Assembly (NCBI RefSeq): GCF_003315345.1
Contig: NZ_QNRO01000031.1
Coordinates: forward strand, 1 to 35,631
Reading direction: 5' to 3'
DNA: 35,631 bases
Origin: Marinobacter pelagius
GTDB taxonomy: Bacteria > Pseudomonadota > Gammaproteobacteria > Pseudomonadales > Oleiphilaceae
Shown here: positions 1 to 8,347 of the stretch, in pieces
How positions within the stretch are numbered: position 1 is the stretch's first letter
Layout: the number at the start of each line of letters is the position of its first letter
Notes under the pieces: generated by a model
What the model was told of the DNA's origin: nothing
What the model saw: the letters and a program-made list of their open reading frames with translations, nothing else
Databases searched by the model: none
Program-made: the position numbers and the translations under genes

Positions 1-1
1 C

Positions 2-64
2 CGGCTGACCTTAAACGGCCTGACTCCGGTGGAGTACAGAGAACAGGCTGCGACTGCAGCCTGA
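2..64 (+). CDS. IS3-family transposase (OrfB), C-terminal fragment at window edge
   Basis: Reading from base 2 gives the end of a protein, LNGLTPVEYREQ followed by AATAA and a TGA stop at 62-64. The LxGLTPVEYR pattern is typical of the last residues of IS3-family (IS150-like) DDE transposases. Only about 20 residues lie inside the window, so it cannot be told whether the element is intact. The terminal repeat directly downstream (71-95) supports the call. No other mobile-element gene is visible. Confidence 0.7.
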   Translation, partial: RLTLNGLTPVEYREQAATAA

Positions 65-70
65 TTAAAC

Positions 71-95
71 TGTCCAGGTTTTGGGGGTCACTTCA
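71..95 (+). mobile_element. Right terminal inverted repeat of the IS3-family element
   Basis: Read on the minus strand the end is TGAAGTGACCCCC followed by AAAACCTGGACA. It begins with TG and has the GACCCC...TGGACA layout common to IS150-like IS3 elements. It starts 7 bases after the transposase stop codon, the usual spacing for an IS3 right end. The left end, and therefore any target duplication, lies outside the window. Position 95 is the inferred IS boundary. Confidence 0.65.
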
Positions 96-115
96 ACGGC
101 GGCACGGCCTAACAC

Positions 116-145
116 GGGGTCAGAAGAAGGCTTTCTTCAGACCCC
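116..145. repeat. 30-bp palindrome, copy 1 (REP-like)
   Basis: The left arm GGGGTCAGAAGAA and right arm TTCTTCAGACCCC form a 13-bp stem with a single A.A mismatch at stem position 7. Two related copies flank the 3' end of uvrA (21555-21584 and 21624-21653). The sequence after the right arm (ACTTTTACCG) resembles that after copy 2 (GATTTTATCCG), so the unit is directional and about 40 bp long. It lies just past the mshQ stop and may act as its transcription terminator, although no T-run follows on the mshQ strand. Confidence 0.75.
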
Positions 146-149
146 ACTT

Positions 150-3100
150 TTACCGCTCCCGCCAATAAACAATCCGGTCATTCCCCCGGAACACCCCGAA
201 CGTTGCCGTCGCCGAAGGATCTTCCAGCGCACCATCCTGATCCCAGTCGCCCTCGAGCCAGATGGGCATGTCCCAGATCAGAGTATCCGTGCCGCGATCC
301 CCGTTAGGCTCCAGAACTAGCGGCCCGCCAACGCCGGCAGCCAGACTGCCCGAATCGGCAACCAGAGAATGATAGGCCTGAGGGTCGGTGATATTGGCCG
401 TACTCCAGGGCGTACAGCTATCATCGGTGTTCGTCACAAACCGTGAGCCATCCCAATACTCTGCCGAAAACGGCATCAGTAACTCGTCCACATTTTCGGG
501 GCCGTAGACGTTTTGCATTTGCAGGCGACCGTAGCGGATCTCACCCGGAGCCGACGGTATAAAAGCAGAGGGCGCCGGCGCCGTGACTGTCGTTGGCGCC
601 GACCATGTCACTCCGTCGGCATCGCTTACACTCGAAACTCCAAAGTTCAGAACCGGGCTGAAAGGGACAATAGCCGCACCAACCGTTTTGCTGTAGCGAA
701 ACAGATCGGAACCGGAATAACGGTAAAAAATCGGATTGCCATCGGCACGTGCCTCAATCAGGCCAGGCCCGGTGCTGGACACCAAGGGTGCTAATGCGCT
801 GCCACCGGACAGAGTTGCAGCCTCGTCTGTCAGCGGCCAGGTTCGCGCAAAACCTGTGGCCGACAACTTCATGAAGTCACCCCTGAGGTAATTTTCGGTT
901 TCGTTGCCCTCCACATTAATGGGGGTTACCTGGAAACGGGGGGGCACAAGCCATTCGAAGTCCTGGCCAGTGTAGGAAAAATCCGTGGTGCCAGCTGTGC
1001 ACGCCGCACTCAGCGTACCTTCATCCAAGAGATCCAGATCCAGTCGAGAGGGTATAAACCGTCCCACCGGCCCCGAGGCATGGACCATCTTTTGTGTTCG
1101 TGCAGGGCCGGCACCGAGGTAGCTGCCGTCAGTAATTCTGCCGGAAAGAGCGATGACACCAACTTCCGGGAACGAAAGCCCGGCAGTTGACGCTACACCA
1201 TTTGTAAACGTACTCAAGGGGTTCGTAGTGCCTACCAACCCGGGATTGTTACCCGGCAGCGGTGCCCGAAGATCTGCCTCAACGGTTACGGTTTCACCTT
1301 CCTGGCCGAACGAGGGTGCGACGATATTGTCCCACAGGTTCGAACCCGGATCCGCCTGACCATCGCCGTCGGAGTCATCCGCAGCATTATAGAGAACCCC
1401 CTTGGCCTCAATGGTGAAGGCTTCCCCCGCCGATTTGAATATTGGCCCACTGGCATCAGTAGCTCCGGGATTACCGGGAGCCCGGATTGCGACAGCAAAG
1501 GGACGAACCGTCCAGGGCGCTCCAGCGGATGTTGAGGGAATCGGGATCGGCGAGCCATCCAGGGCTTCAGCATAGCCGCTGACGCTATCGAGAAGCCTGA
1601 GCGTATACTGGCCGACGTCTGGTGCCAGCAGACTGAATGTCCCGACTCCCTTGGTGAACGTAACCTCCAGCGTCTCCGGCCCGGCAACGTCCGGCACCTG
1701 GCCTAGCGTGTTTGCCGAAGTAAGAGAGGGCTCCAAGCCACCCGGATCCCCGGCCGTGCGATCCAACCATGCCTGGAGGGCATAGGTTCCTTGGTAGTCC
1801 TCGGCAACGGTGCAGTCACCGGTATCATCCCGCTTCAGCAGGTCTACACGGTACTGGTGGCGTCGTCCGGCAATGAGATCATCGCCAAGCCCATCCTTCG
1901 AAGTGATACGCAGCACATTCTCCAGGAACTCAATGGCGTTGCTTGTGCCAGAAACCCCGAGCGTCTCATCCAGAACGGTTACCGTCAGGATGTCCGCGTG
2001 CGTATTGGATAACTGAAACCGGACCTCGCCACCATCACTGGCAACGAAGTCATAGAATACAGAGCCATCGTCACTGCTGTCGGGCTCGGGAGCCAGGGCC
2101 CCCTGCCCGTCTTCCAGGTTCCAGGTGCCATGGCCGGAGGACGTCGACAACCGGACGGCGCCGTCATAGCCCGTCATCACGTCACCATTGTCATTGATTG
2201 CACTGATCGTCACCGAGTGAGGCGTACAGACACTGGCGGCCGCATCCGCCACGAACTCAAACCCGGCCAGCGTGGTAGCCGGGTTGGAGGGGCTGATTTC
2301 ACCAATACCGACCTGCGAAACAAAGGTACCTCCAAAAGTCTCGCCAGCCTCCAAAGTGGGCACACCAAGAACGAGATAAAAGGTTTCCGCAACGTCTGCG
2401 GGCGTCCCGCCCGTATCCACGGATAGGCTTTTACTGGTATCGTCGGTGCCGAACACCAAACTCCCCGAAACGGCCGAGTAATCAGAGGACGCCACCGCCG
2501 AACCGTTACGCGTCTCATAAGTGATTTCAAGAGGACCAGCAGGCGCGGTACTGAGGCTGATTGTAAAAACAGCCGGATTGCCTCTGGATACAACCGGATT
2601 ATTGATGGAAATCTGCGGCAGGTTGGTGGTGCCACCACCATCATTGGTGTCTCCCGAGGTGGCATCTGGGCCGGATTTTCCGGGGTCCAGATTCCAGTCT
2701 CCCGCGCCATCGGGCTCCCGCATAGTCAACTTTCCCGAGTTACCTCCGCCGGCATCAATCACCGATACTATTTCGCAGGTAGTATCCTCAAGGGTAGACA
2801 CGTCAGCGACGGCACTACTATCGCTGAGGTCTGCAACCCGGAGATAGTCGATCGTGTTGCCGTTGACATCGCTCAAACGTATTTCAATGCCGCGTAAATC
2901 AACGTCAGTGCCACCAAGATCCGTGCTGTCCATGACCAACCAGGGGAAACCAGTGCTATCAGCGAGGTCAAGGCGTCGCTCACCGCTGCACTGGATGGTT
3001 GGATTCTGTTTACCGTCAGAACTACAGAAACTGAGGGTCCAATCACCATAGACGCTTGCATCAATGGCGGAACTTAACACCTTGACCTCAATAAAGTTCT

Positions 3101-3209
3101 CGGTATCCGAGACCTCATTGATCACAGCCAGACCGGCATAATCCTCGGAGCACTCTGCCCATAGCAACGGACTAAAGACGAGCATTCCCAACGAAAGCAA
3201 ACGCCTCAT
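150..3209 (-). CDS. mshQ: MshQ, large exported MSHA pilus-associated protein (DUF6701)
   Basis: A 1019-residue exported protein, last gene of the msh locus and probably carried by the pilus tip or surface. The start at 3209 (MRRLLSLGML) overlaps the mshP stop as ATGA and begins a clear signal peptide, cleaved after LLWA; an in-frame start 17 codons upstream lies inside mshP and lacks a leader. In order: a lamin-tail-like beta domain (about 24-185, with NEVSDTENFIEV), a Calx-beta-like domain (about 199-310, ISINNPVVSRG, then ETFYLVLG), and a long C-terminal region (about 320-1019) resembling DUF6701, the hallmark of MshQ. The end GNDRIVYWRER looks like a normal family end, but the stop codon lies in the tail of a repeat. 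The adhesin role is inferred from location, export and beta-rich domains. Confidence 0.85.
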   Translation of the reverse strand: MRRLLSLGMLVFSPLLWAECSEDYAGLAVINEVSDTENFIEVKVLSSAIDASVYGDWTLSFCSSDGKQNPTIQCSGERRLDLADSTGFPWLVMDSTDLGGTDVDLRGIEIRLSDVNGNTIDYLRVADLSDSSAVADVSTLEDTTCEIVSVIDAGGGNSGKLTMREPDGAGDWNLDPGKSGPDATSGDTNDGGGTTNLPQISINNPVVSRGNPAVFTISLSTAPAGPLEITYETRNGSAVASSDYSAVSGSLVFGTDDTSKSLSVDTGGTPADVAETFYLVLGVPTLEAGETFGGTFVSQVGIGEISPSNPATTLAGFEFVADAAASVCTPHSVTISAINDNGDVMTGYDGAVRLSTSSGHGTWNLEDGQGALAPEPDSSDDGSVFYDFVASDGGEVRFQLSNTHADILTVTVLDETLGVSGTSNAIEFLENVLRITSKDGLGDDLIAGRRHQYRVDLLKRDDTGDCTVAEDYQGTYALQAWLDRTAGDPGGLEPSLTSANTLGQVPDVAGPETLEVTFTKGVGTFSLLAPDVGQYTLRLLDSVSGYAEALDGSPIPIPSTSAGAPWTVRPFAVAIRAPGNPGATDASGPIFKSAGEAFTIEAKGVLYNAADDSDGDGQADPGSNLWDNIVAPSFGQEGETVTVEADLRAPLPGNNPGLVGTTNPLSTFTNGVASTAGLSFPEVGVIALSGRITDGSYLGAGPARTQKMVHASGPVGRFIPSRLDLDLLDEGTLSAACTAGTTDFSYTGQDFEWLVPPRFQVTPINVEGNETENYLRGDFMKLSATGFARTWPLTDEAATLSGGSALAPLVSSTGPGLIEARADGNPIFYRYSGSDLFRYSKTVGAAIVPFSPVLNFGVSSVSDADGVTWSAPTTVTAPAPSAFIPSAPGEIRYGRLQMQNVYGPENVDELLMPFSAEYWDGSRFVTNTDDSCTPWSTANITDPQAYHSLVADSGSLAAGVGGPLVLEPNGDRGTDTLIWDMPIWLEGDWDQDGALEDPSATATFGVFRGNDRIVYWRER

Positions 3210-3637
3210 CGAACCCGTACCTCCACGACCCGTCGGGCCAACTCGTCCCCGACACCACACAGTCCCGAGCTCTCAAGGGTATAAACGCGATTGCTCCCAT
3301 TTCCCGGTATCGGGAGAGGGGCAGTCACACTGCATTGAAGCTCGGCGCGGCAGCCTTTAAGCGCGTTTACTGAAAAATTCACCGATGCCGGTACAGCAGC
3401 GCAGTTTCCACCATCAAGTACTCCTGCCACCGCCAGCTGCGCCCCGCTCTCAGCCGCATAAAACGCCCGTTGAGACTGAATCTGCAGGCTCACCGACTGC
3501 CCGGTCGCCTGCTGAAGCTGAGCCATTCCCACCACCAATAGTGCCAACACGGTGATGACGAACAGAGCGATGGGCAGCCCGATACCCTGCTGGTAGCGGA
3601 TTACCAGAGGTTTGGAAAAACGGGAGTCAGGGAACAT
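3206..3637 (-). CDS. mshP: MshP, minor pilin-like protein (PilX/GspK type)
   Basis: A 143-residue prepilin-like protein. The leader ends YQQG, followed by a hydrophobic helix (IGLPIALFVITVLALLVV) and then a short cysteine-containing periplasmic domain. The residue at mature position 5 is Ile rather than the usual Glu, as in PilX and GspK, which cap the pilus tip; a tip role here is inferred. AGGAGG lies 12 bases before the ATG at 3637. The start lies inside mshO (11-base overlap), and the stop overlaps the mshQ start as ATGA, so the two are probably translated in a coupled way. Confidence 0.85.
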   Translation of the reverse strand: MFPDSRFSKPLVIRYQQGIGLPIALFVITVLALLVVGMAQLQQATGQSVSLQIQSQRAFYAAESGAQLAVAGVLDGGNCAAVPASVNFSVNALKGCRAELQCSVTAPLPIPGNGSNRVYTLESSGLCGVGDELARRVVEVRVR

Positions 3638-4409
3638 TACGGATTTGCACCTCCTGGCTCACGGTTGTGGTTTCGCCACTCCGGGGATCTTCCAGCGTGA
3701 AAGTGAAACTTACCAGAGCCCCTCTCTGAAGAGTCGGCGGGCTGACAGAAAAATTTACGGGATCGGTCAGGTTTGCAGTCAATACCTCACGGGTTCCACC
3801 GGTCGGTGGTGTTGGCTGAGCAGGGTTAATACCATAATCACTGTAACGGTAGAGAAATCGACCGCTCCTGCACAGGCTGAGGGGAGAGCCGATAACAAAC
3901 AGCCTCCGCTCGGGAGAATTCTGGTTGAACTTGTGGCCGGCGGACAAGTTGATAACAGCTGGGGAGACATTGTTATCGATGCTGCTGATTAGAGGGCTGA
4001 CCGGCCCCGGATCGCTGGTGTCGTACAAGGCATCAACCGTTGGTGAGCCATAGCCATAAATCAGCACTCGAGCATCACCGAACGACGGAGTTCCGCCGAA
4101 CGGGGCGACTTCAATTTCATTGAAGTCTGGTCCCGAGGTCCGTTTGATGTAGGTTGTTGCTGATAAGACCGGCAGCCATTCGATACAGCTCCCGGCAGTT
4201 CGCACTGAAATGGGGTACGCCTGACGAAGCTCCCGGGAAATCTGCTCGCTGATCACCACACCCTGCAATGCCCGCTGTTGCCGGGAACCCACATCCAGGG
4301 CACCCTGCGTCGAAAGGGTTACGAACTGCACCGAGATGGTTGCAATGATCGCCAACAGTACGATCACCATCACCAGCTCGACGAGAGTAAAGCCAGCCGA
4401 GCGTCGCAT
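3627..4409 (-). CDS. mshO: MshO, minor pilin (PilW/GspJ type)
   Basis: A 260-residue type IV prepilin. The short leader MRRSAG precedes FTLVELVMVIVLLAI, with phenylalanine at +1 and glutamate at +5 as expected for PilD processing and N-methylation. The large C-terminal domain is the size expected for PilW/GspJ-like minor pilins, which help prime pilus assembly. Its ATG overlaps the mshD stop as TGATG, and its own end overlaps mshP by 11 bases. The name follows from its place between mshD and mshP and from the leader and length. Confidence 0.88.
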   Translation of the reverse strand: MRRSAGFTLVELVMVIVLLAIIATISVQFVTLSTQGALDVGSRQQRALQGVVISEQISRELRQAYPISVRTAGSCIEWLPVLSATTYIKRTSGPDFNEIEVAPFGGTPSFGDARVLIYGYGSPTVDALYDTSDPGPVSPLISSIDNNVSPAVINLSAGHKFNQNSPERRLFVIGSPLSLCRSGRFLYRYSDYGINPAQPTPPTGGTREVLTANLTDPVNFSVSPPTLQRGALVSFTFTLEDPRSGETTTVSQEVQIRNVP

Positions 4410-4903
4410 CAGAAATTGGCCCGGTAGGCGGTGAATAGCCAGTCCTGGCCGGAAGGATCAGTGATGGTGATGTCGATGCGCTTGGCATCCTCAGCCGCCA
4501 CACCGACCTCTGTACCGGCACAGGCGACAGCGACCGCGACCGCAAAACCACCATAACCGACCAGAGCATTACCATCGCTGTCGGCGGGCGGGCCATCCGC
4601 CAGGCCATCGTAATCATCGGTGTCGTCAAACGTCGGACGTGTTTCCCCATCCGGTCCGCCGGTTCCGCAGTCCACATCGGCAGCGGCCACCTTGCCACCG
4701 CCCAACGGCGTGGATTCGTCGTAGTAGCGGGAGAGGATTTCATCCATATACAACTGGGACAGAGTCACGGCTCGGGTCTGGTTCAGCGGGTCTGCGCTCC
4801 GGCCAGTGATCACGGAGAAGGCCCCGACCACTCCCGCAATGGCGATGCCGAGCACCACTATGGTGATGATCAGTTCGACTAGGGTAACGCCAGACTGCCG
4901 CAT
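4409..4903 (-). CDS. mshD: MshD, minor pilin (PilV/GspI type)
   Basis: A 164-residue prepilin. The chosen start at 4903 (MRQSG) overlaps the mshC stop as TGATG and leaves a five-residue leader before VTLVELIITIVVLGI. A start 15 codons upstream lies within mshC and would give an unusually long leader. The +1 residue is Val rather than Phe, which is tolerated in some minor pilins; Glu5 is present. The Asp/Gly-rich middle region has two Cys residues (C-GTGG and VACAG) that could form a disulfide. Probably part of the minor-pilin priming complex with MshB, C, O and P. Confidence 0.87.
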   Translation of the reverse strand: MRQSGVTLVELIITIVVLGIAIAGVVGAFSVITGRSADPLNQTRAVTLSQLYMDEILSRYYDESTPLGGGKVAAADVDCGTGGPDGETRPTFDDTDDYDGLADGPPADSDGNALVGYGGFAVAVAVACAGTEVGVAAEDAKRIDITITDPSGQDWLFTAYRANF

Positions 4904-5391
4904 CACTGGCAGGTTCCCTGGTAGACTGCACCCAGGGAACTCAGGCACAGATCGTACTGGCTGACTCCGGTGATACGGAAATCGATATTTTCTCGGGCTA
5001 CCGGAGCTGCGATCCGACCGAGTCCGTTGAACGACACAGTTAGCCCTGTTGCCGGAATCGTAGCGAAAGGGCCGCCATTGGCACGGTAGCTCAGTGACGC
5101 ACCTTCGCGCTCCAGAGTAAAACTCTCGCCTGCAGCCTCGAACTGGAGCTCATCAGCTAGCTGTCGAATGACAACTCTATTGGAGGGATTTCCCGCCAGC
5201 GCTGCTTGCTGAGCAAGCAGCGTGGCGGAGGATAGTTGCTGGACGGCCAGCATAGGGGAGAAGGTCGGGCTTCTTGCAAAAAGCCCGATGCCGAGTGCGG
5301 AAAGCACGCCCATCAGGATGATGACCATGATCAGTTCGATTAGCGTAAACCCTTGAACCCGGATTACAGATCTCTCGCCCGTGCACCCCAT
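4903..5391 (-). CDS. mshC: MshC, minor pilin (GspH/FimT type)
   Basis: A 162-residue prepilin: a 14-residue leader ending RVQG, then FTLIELIMVIILMGVLSALG with Phe+1 and Glu+5. The soluble domain is beta-rich and ends with a Cys pair (DLCLSS and QGTCQ), a likely D-loop disulfide. Length and position just after mshA match MshC of Vibrio and Shewanella. It is separated from mshA by 53 bases containing a short CTCC/GGAG hairpin (5407-5419), so expression may be lower than that of the major pilin. Its end is coupled to mshD by TGATG. Confidence 0.88.
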   Translation of the reverse strand: MGCTGERSVIRVQGFTLIELIMVIILMGVLSALGIGLFARSPTFSPMLAVQQLSSATLLAQQAALAGNPSNRVVIRQLADELQFEAAGESFTLEREGASLSYRANGGPFATIPATGLTVSFNGLGRIAAPVARENIDFRITGVSQYDLCLSSLGAVYQGTCQ

Positions 5392-5444
5392 AATTGCTTT
5401 TCCAAGCTCCTATCTGGAGTCGGTACTAATTAGGCATCGTTGGG

Positions 5445-5933
5445 TTAATTACAAACGACGCCATCACCATCATCGAGAATGGTTACAGCCCCAGTGCTTT
5501 GGTTGTAACTAAAGCCGCAATCATTACTTGCTGTATCCCCATCTTGGTCAGCAAATATGAAGTCCGCGGAGGTATCGCCCGCAGTGCCTGACGTTGAAAA
5601 TTCTCCCGATAACTGAGCAGCAGTTTCAATCCCTGCTTCCGTAGCCCCAGGAACCGCCAACGGATAGCCATTAGTGGACATATCGATGCTCGTGCCATCC
5701 AGTTGAACAGTGGCAGGAGTGGTACCGTCAGCCAAATACGCCGCATGCGCAATCTGTGCAGCAGAGCGCACTGAGCCAATTGCTCCGCGGATAGTTGCGT
5801 CCTTGGCATCGCCACTAAAGTCCGCAAATCGCGGCAAAGCAAATGCCGCCAGAATGCCCAGAATCACAATCACCATCACCAGCTCGATGAGGGTAAAACC
5901 TTTCTCTTTCCTGCTGGGAATCATGTCTTTCAT
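5445..5933 (-). CDS. mshA: MshA, probable major MSHA pilin
   Basis: A 162-residue type IV pilin. Start at 5933 is supported by GGAG 7 bases upstream; a second ATG three codons later is less likely. The leader MKDMIPSRKEKG is followed by FTLIELVMVIVILGILAAFA, the canonical N-terminal assembly helix with Phe+1 and Glu+5. The C-terminus has two Cys (SNDCGFSY and VVCN) spanning a D-loop. By msh gene order (mshF-mshB-mshA-mshC) this is the major subunit that polymerises into the filament. MshB upstream is similar in the helix and proline region (AAFALPRFA), so the A/B assignment rests mainly on order. Confidence 0.85.
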   Translation of the reverse strand: MKDMIPSRKEKGFTLIELVMVIVILGILAAFALPRFADFSGDAKDATIRGAIGSVRSAAQIAHAAYLADGTTPATVQLDGTSIDMSTNGYPLAVPGATEAGIETAAQLSGEFSTSGTAGDTSADFIFADQDGDTASNDCGFSYNQSTGAVTILDDGDGVVCN

Positions 5934-5977
5934 GTCTCTACTCCGTTTTTGAATTACTTTTGTCGTTACTGGATAAA

Positions 5978-6532
5978 TCAGTTCACATTAGTAGTAACTG
6001 AACCGGTATCCGCATCATAGGTAATTGTCTTTGAACTGGTCCCGTCCAGCTGATAGGTAAACTGGCAGTTAGGCTGGGTGTCTGCTGTCGCGGCTCCGGC
6101 AGCTACTTCTGCGGCGACATATTCCACACCTGTACCTGTTGCCGTCGCCACGGTGGGCGCGTTAGCCTGCAGGACGCCATTCCAGATCTGCTCACACCGG
6201 CTGGCATTCATAATGGCTGAACCATCCGGCTCACCTTCATAGGTTCCGTTGTAAGCCACAGGCCAGCCACGACTCGAAACATTGAGATCACCGTCACCAA
6301 ACCCCTGAAGAGCCGGGGTAGAGCCTGACAGACCGTTAGTGACCCATTGGGCCTTGGAAAGAGCTATCCCCGCTGCCAGAGCCCCCGTAGTAGCCTTCAC
6401 ACTAGACCGATGCGCCTCCTCAGAAAGCTGCGCAAACCGCGGCAGTGCAAATGCTGCCAGAATCGCCAGGATGGCAATGACCACCACCAGCTCGATCAGG
6501 GTAAAACCCCGGTTTCGTTGCTGAACGCTCAT
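5978..6532 (-). CDS. mshB: MshB, MSHA pilin-like protein
   Basis: A 184-residue type IV prepilin. Start at 6532 is chosen because AAAGGAG lies 7 bases upstream and the leader is then a typical MSVQQRNRG before FTLIELVVVIAILAILAAFA. The reading frame stays open almost 300 bases further upstream into mshF, but those codons encode no pilin leader. The soluble domain has two Cys (ASRCEQ and PNCQFTY). It probably acts as a minor subunit or initiation factor for MshA filaments, by analogy with Vibrio MshB. The 59-base gap to mshF and 44-base gap to mshA are larger than most others in the locus. Confidence 0.85.
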   Translation of the reverse strand: MSVQQRNRGFTLIELVVVIAILAILAAFALPRFAQLSEEAHRSSVKATTGALAAGIALSKAQWVTNGLSGSTPALQGFGDGDLNVSSRGWPVAYNGTYEGEPDGSAIMNASRCEQIWNGVLQANAPTVATATGTGVEYVAAEVAAGAATADTQPNCQFTYQLDGTSSKTITYDADTGSVTTNVN

Positions 6533-6591
6533 AACAGCTCCTTTAGTTGATCTATCGTTCAATTTTCTCATATCTACCATTAACCCCATAG

Positions 6592-7116
6592 TTAATAAGG
6601 CTTTTGCTGACCAAAATTCACACGATTTAACACAAGCCCCACCGCCCTGCGTTCGGGAACCTTTGCCAGCCGGGTAAATTCCGTCTCTACCCGCCAGAAA
6701 AGCCTCTCCGCCTGCTCCGGGCCGCCACTCACACCCGGAAACTCTGCCCACCGGGACCGGTACACCAGAACCCGCTCGTCCCGCATAAAACACCAGACGC
6801 CCTTCCGGTGATTCGCCCCGTTGCAATCACCACCCCAGTTCACGGGGGCTGACTGCAACAAGTCCACTGGATTGGTGCCTTGCCAATCCTCCAACCTTCC
6901 GCCGGTCAGCATGACCTCGGCGCCCTTTACCACCAGCGCGCTTCGGAGCTGGTTCAGCATCAGCTGCACACTTTGCCGCTCGGTCTGGACGGCGGTGCGT
7001 TCAAGAGACACCAGCAGTACACTGACCGCCACGCCCAGCAGGCAAAACGCCGCCAGCCACTGGAACCGGCGGTGGTTGTCCGCCCCCACATACCCCACGG
7101 CGCTGACAGCAGCCAA
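6592..7116 (-). CDS. mshF: MshF, MSHA biogenesis inner-membrane protein
   Basis: About 174 residues: a short N-terminus, one membrane helix (about 19-38, WLAAFCLLGVAVSVLLVSL), a likely coiled-coil stretch (TAVQTERQSVQLMLNQLRSA) and a periplasmic domain with Cys in GGDCNG and VWCF. Position between mshG and mshB is the basis of the name; the protein family has no assigned activity. No ATG fits: the first available start is TTG at 7116, two bases after the mshG stop, with no clear ribosome site, so translation is probably coupled to mshG. GTG codons a few residues downstream are alternative starts. Confidence 0.78.
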   Translation of the reverse strand: MAAVSAVGYVGADNHRRFQWLAAFCLLGVAVSVLLVSLERTAVQTERQSVQLMLNQLRSALVVKGAEVMLTGGRLEDWQGTNPVDLLQSAPVNWGGDCNGANHRKGVWCFMRDERVLVYRSRWAEFPGVSGGPEQAERLFWRVETEFTRLAKVPERRAVGLVLNRVNFGQQKPY

Positions 7117-7117
7117 C

Positions 7118-8347
7118 TCAGCCGCGCCCCATGGCTGCCGAGCCCAGATCCCAGATCGGCAGGAATACGCCCAGTGCCAGGATCAGGACCAGTATGCCCA
7201 TGGCCACAATCAGGATGGGCTCGATGGATTCCGCCAGCCGCTTCAGGCCGTAGTCGATGTCTTCGTCATAGAAATCCGCCACGTTGGTGAGCATTTCATC
7301 CACCGAGCCGGTTTCCTCCCCCACCGCAATCATCTGCAGGATCAGGGGTGTGAACATGTCACTCTGCCGTGCCGTCCGCAGAAGGCTTTCGCCCCGTTCG
7401 ATTCCCGCCCGCATTTCCCGGATGTGCAGTGCAATCCAGGCGTTATCGGTGGCTTCCCCGGTTACCGTCAGGGCATGGTTGACCGGCATGCCAGCTGCCA
7501 GCATTGAAGCCAGGTTCCGGGAGAACCGGCTGAGGGTGATCAGCTCCAGCAGGTTGCCGATCACCGGAAGCCTCAACTTGTAACGATCCCAGGTGATTCT
7601 GCCCTGTTCGGTCTGTTTCCATTGCCGCAACAGAAGGCCGCCCGAGGCAACCGCAAACAGCACCACGTACCAGTACCCGAGCAGGAAGTTGGACGTACCG
7701 ACCAGCACCTGGGTCAGGAACGGCAAATCCGCCCCCAGCTTGTTGAACACTGTGGCGAACTTGGGAATCACCAGGAAGTTCACCACCATCAGCGCGGCCA
7801 ACAGCGCCACCACCACGAATGTCGGGTAGCGCATGGCCTGCTTGAGCCGTCGCTTGGTGTCCCGTTCCAGTTCCAGAATCTCGGCAAGGCGCTTGAAGGC
7901 GTCGTCCAGACGGCCGGTATTCTCGCCGACGTGGATCATGGCCACGAACATGTCGGAGAAAACGTCCGGATGGGCCTGCATGGCGGCGGCCATCGCGGTG
8001 CCGCCTTCAAGCCGTGCCGTCACATCATCCAGAACGTCTGCCAGTACCGGTGAGCGAGACGTCTCGGCCAGCCCGCGCATGGTCCGGATCAGAGGAATGC
8101 CGGCCCGGGTCAGTGAATGCATCTGGCGGCAAAACACGATCAATTCATCCAGTGTCACCTTGCCCCGGAAAACCGCCAGCCGGTTGACCCGGTCGGACAA
8201 CGAGCGGGACTCCGCCTGTTCCCGAATAGTCAGGGGTGTGATACCCCGGCGCATCAACTCGGCGGCGGCGGCATCGGCATTGCCGGCAATCAGGGAGCCC
8301 TGCTTCATGCTGCCATTGGTGTCCTTGCCCCGGTAGGAGAACTGCAT
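7118..8347 (-). CDS. mshG: MshG, inner-membrane platform protein (PilC/GspF family)
   Basis: A 409-residue polytopic platform protein that links the MshE ATPase to the growing pilus in the inner membrane. It has two type II secretion F domains (about 68-190 and 270-395) and three membrane helices (about 174-194, 221-240 and 377-399), the standard PilC/GspF layout. The HVGENTGRLDDAF and AVGEETGSVDEML segments are the repeated F-domain motifs. Its ATG at 8347 overlaps the mshE stop as TGATG. Full length for the family. Confidence 0.92.
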   Translation of the reverse strand: MQFSYRGKDTNGSMKQGSLIAGNADAAAAELMRRGITPLTIREQAESRSLSDRVNRLAVFRGKVTLDELIVFCRQMHSLTRAGIPLIRTMRGLAETSRSPVLADVLDDVTARLEGGTAMAAAMQAHPDVFSDMFVAMIHVGENTGRLDDAFKRLAEILELERDTKRRLKQAMRYPTFVVVALLAALMVVNFLVIPKFATVFNKLGADLPFLTQVLVGTSNFLLGYWYVVLFAVASGGLLLRQWKQTEQGRITWDRYKLRLPVIGNLLELITLSRFSRNLASMLAAGMPVNHALTVTGEATDNAWIALHIREMRAGIERGESLLRTARQSDMFTPLILQMIAVGEETGSVDEMLTNVADFYDEDIDYGLKRLAESIEPILIVAMGILVLILALGVFLPIWDLGSAAMGRG

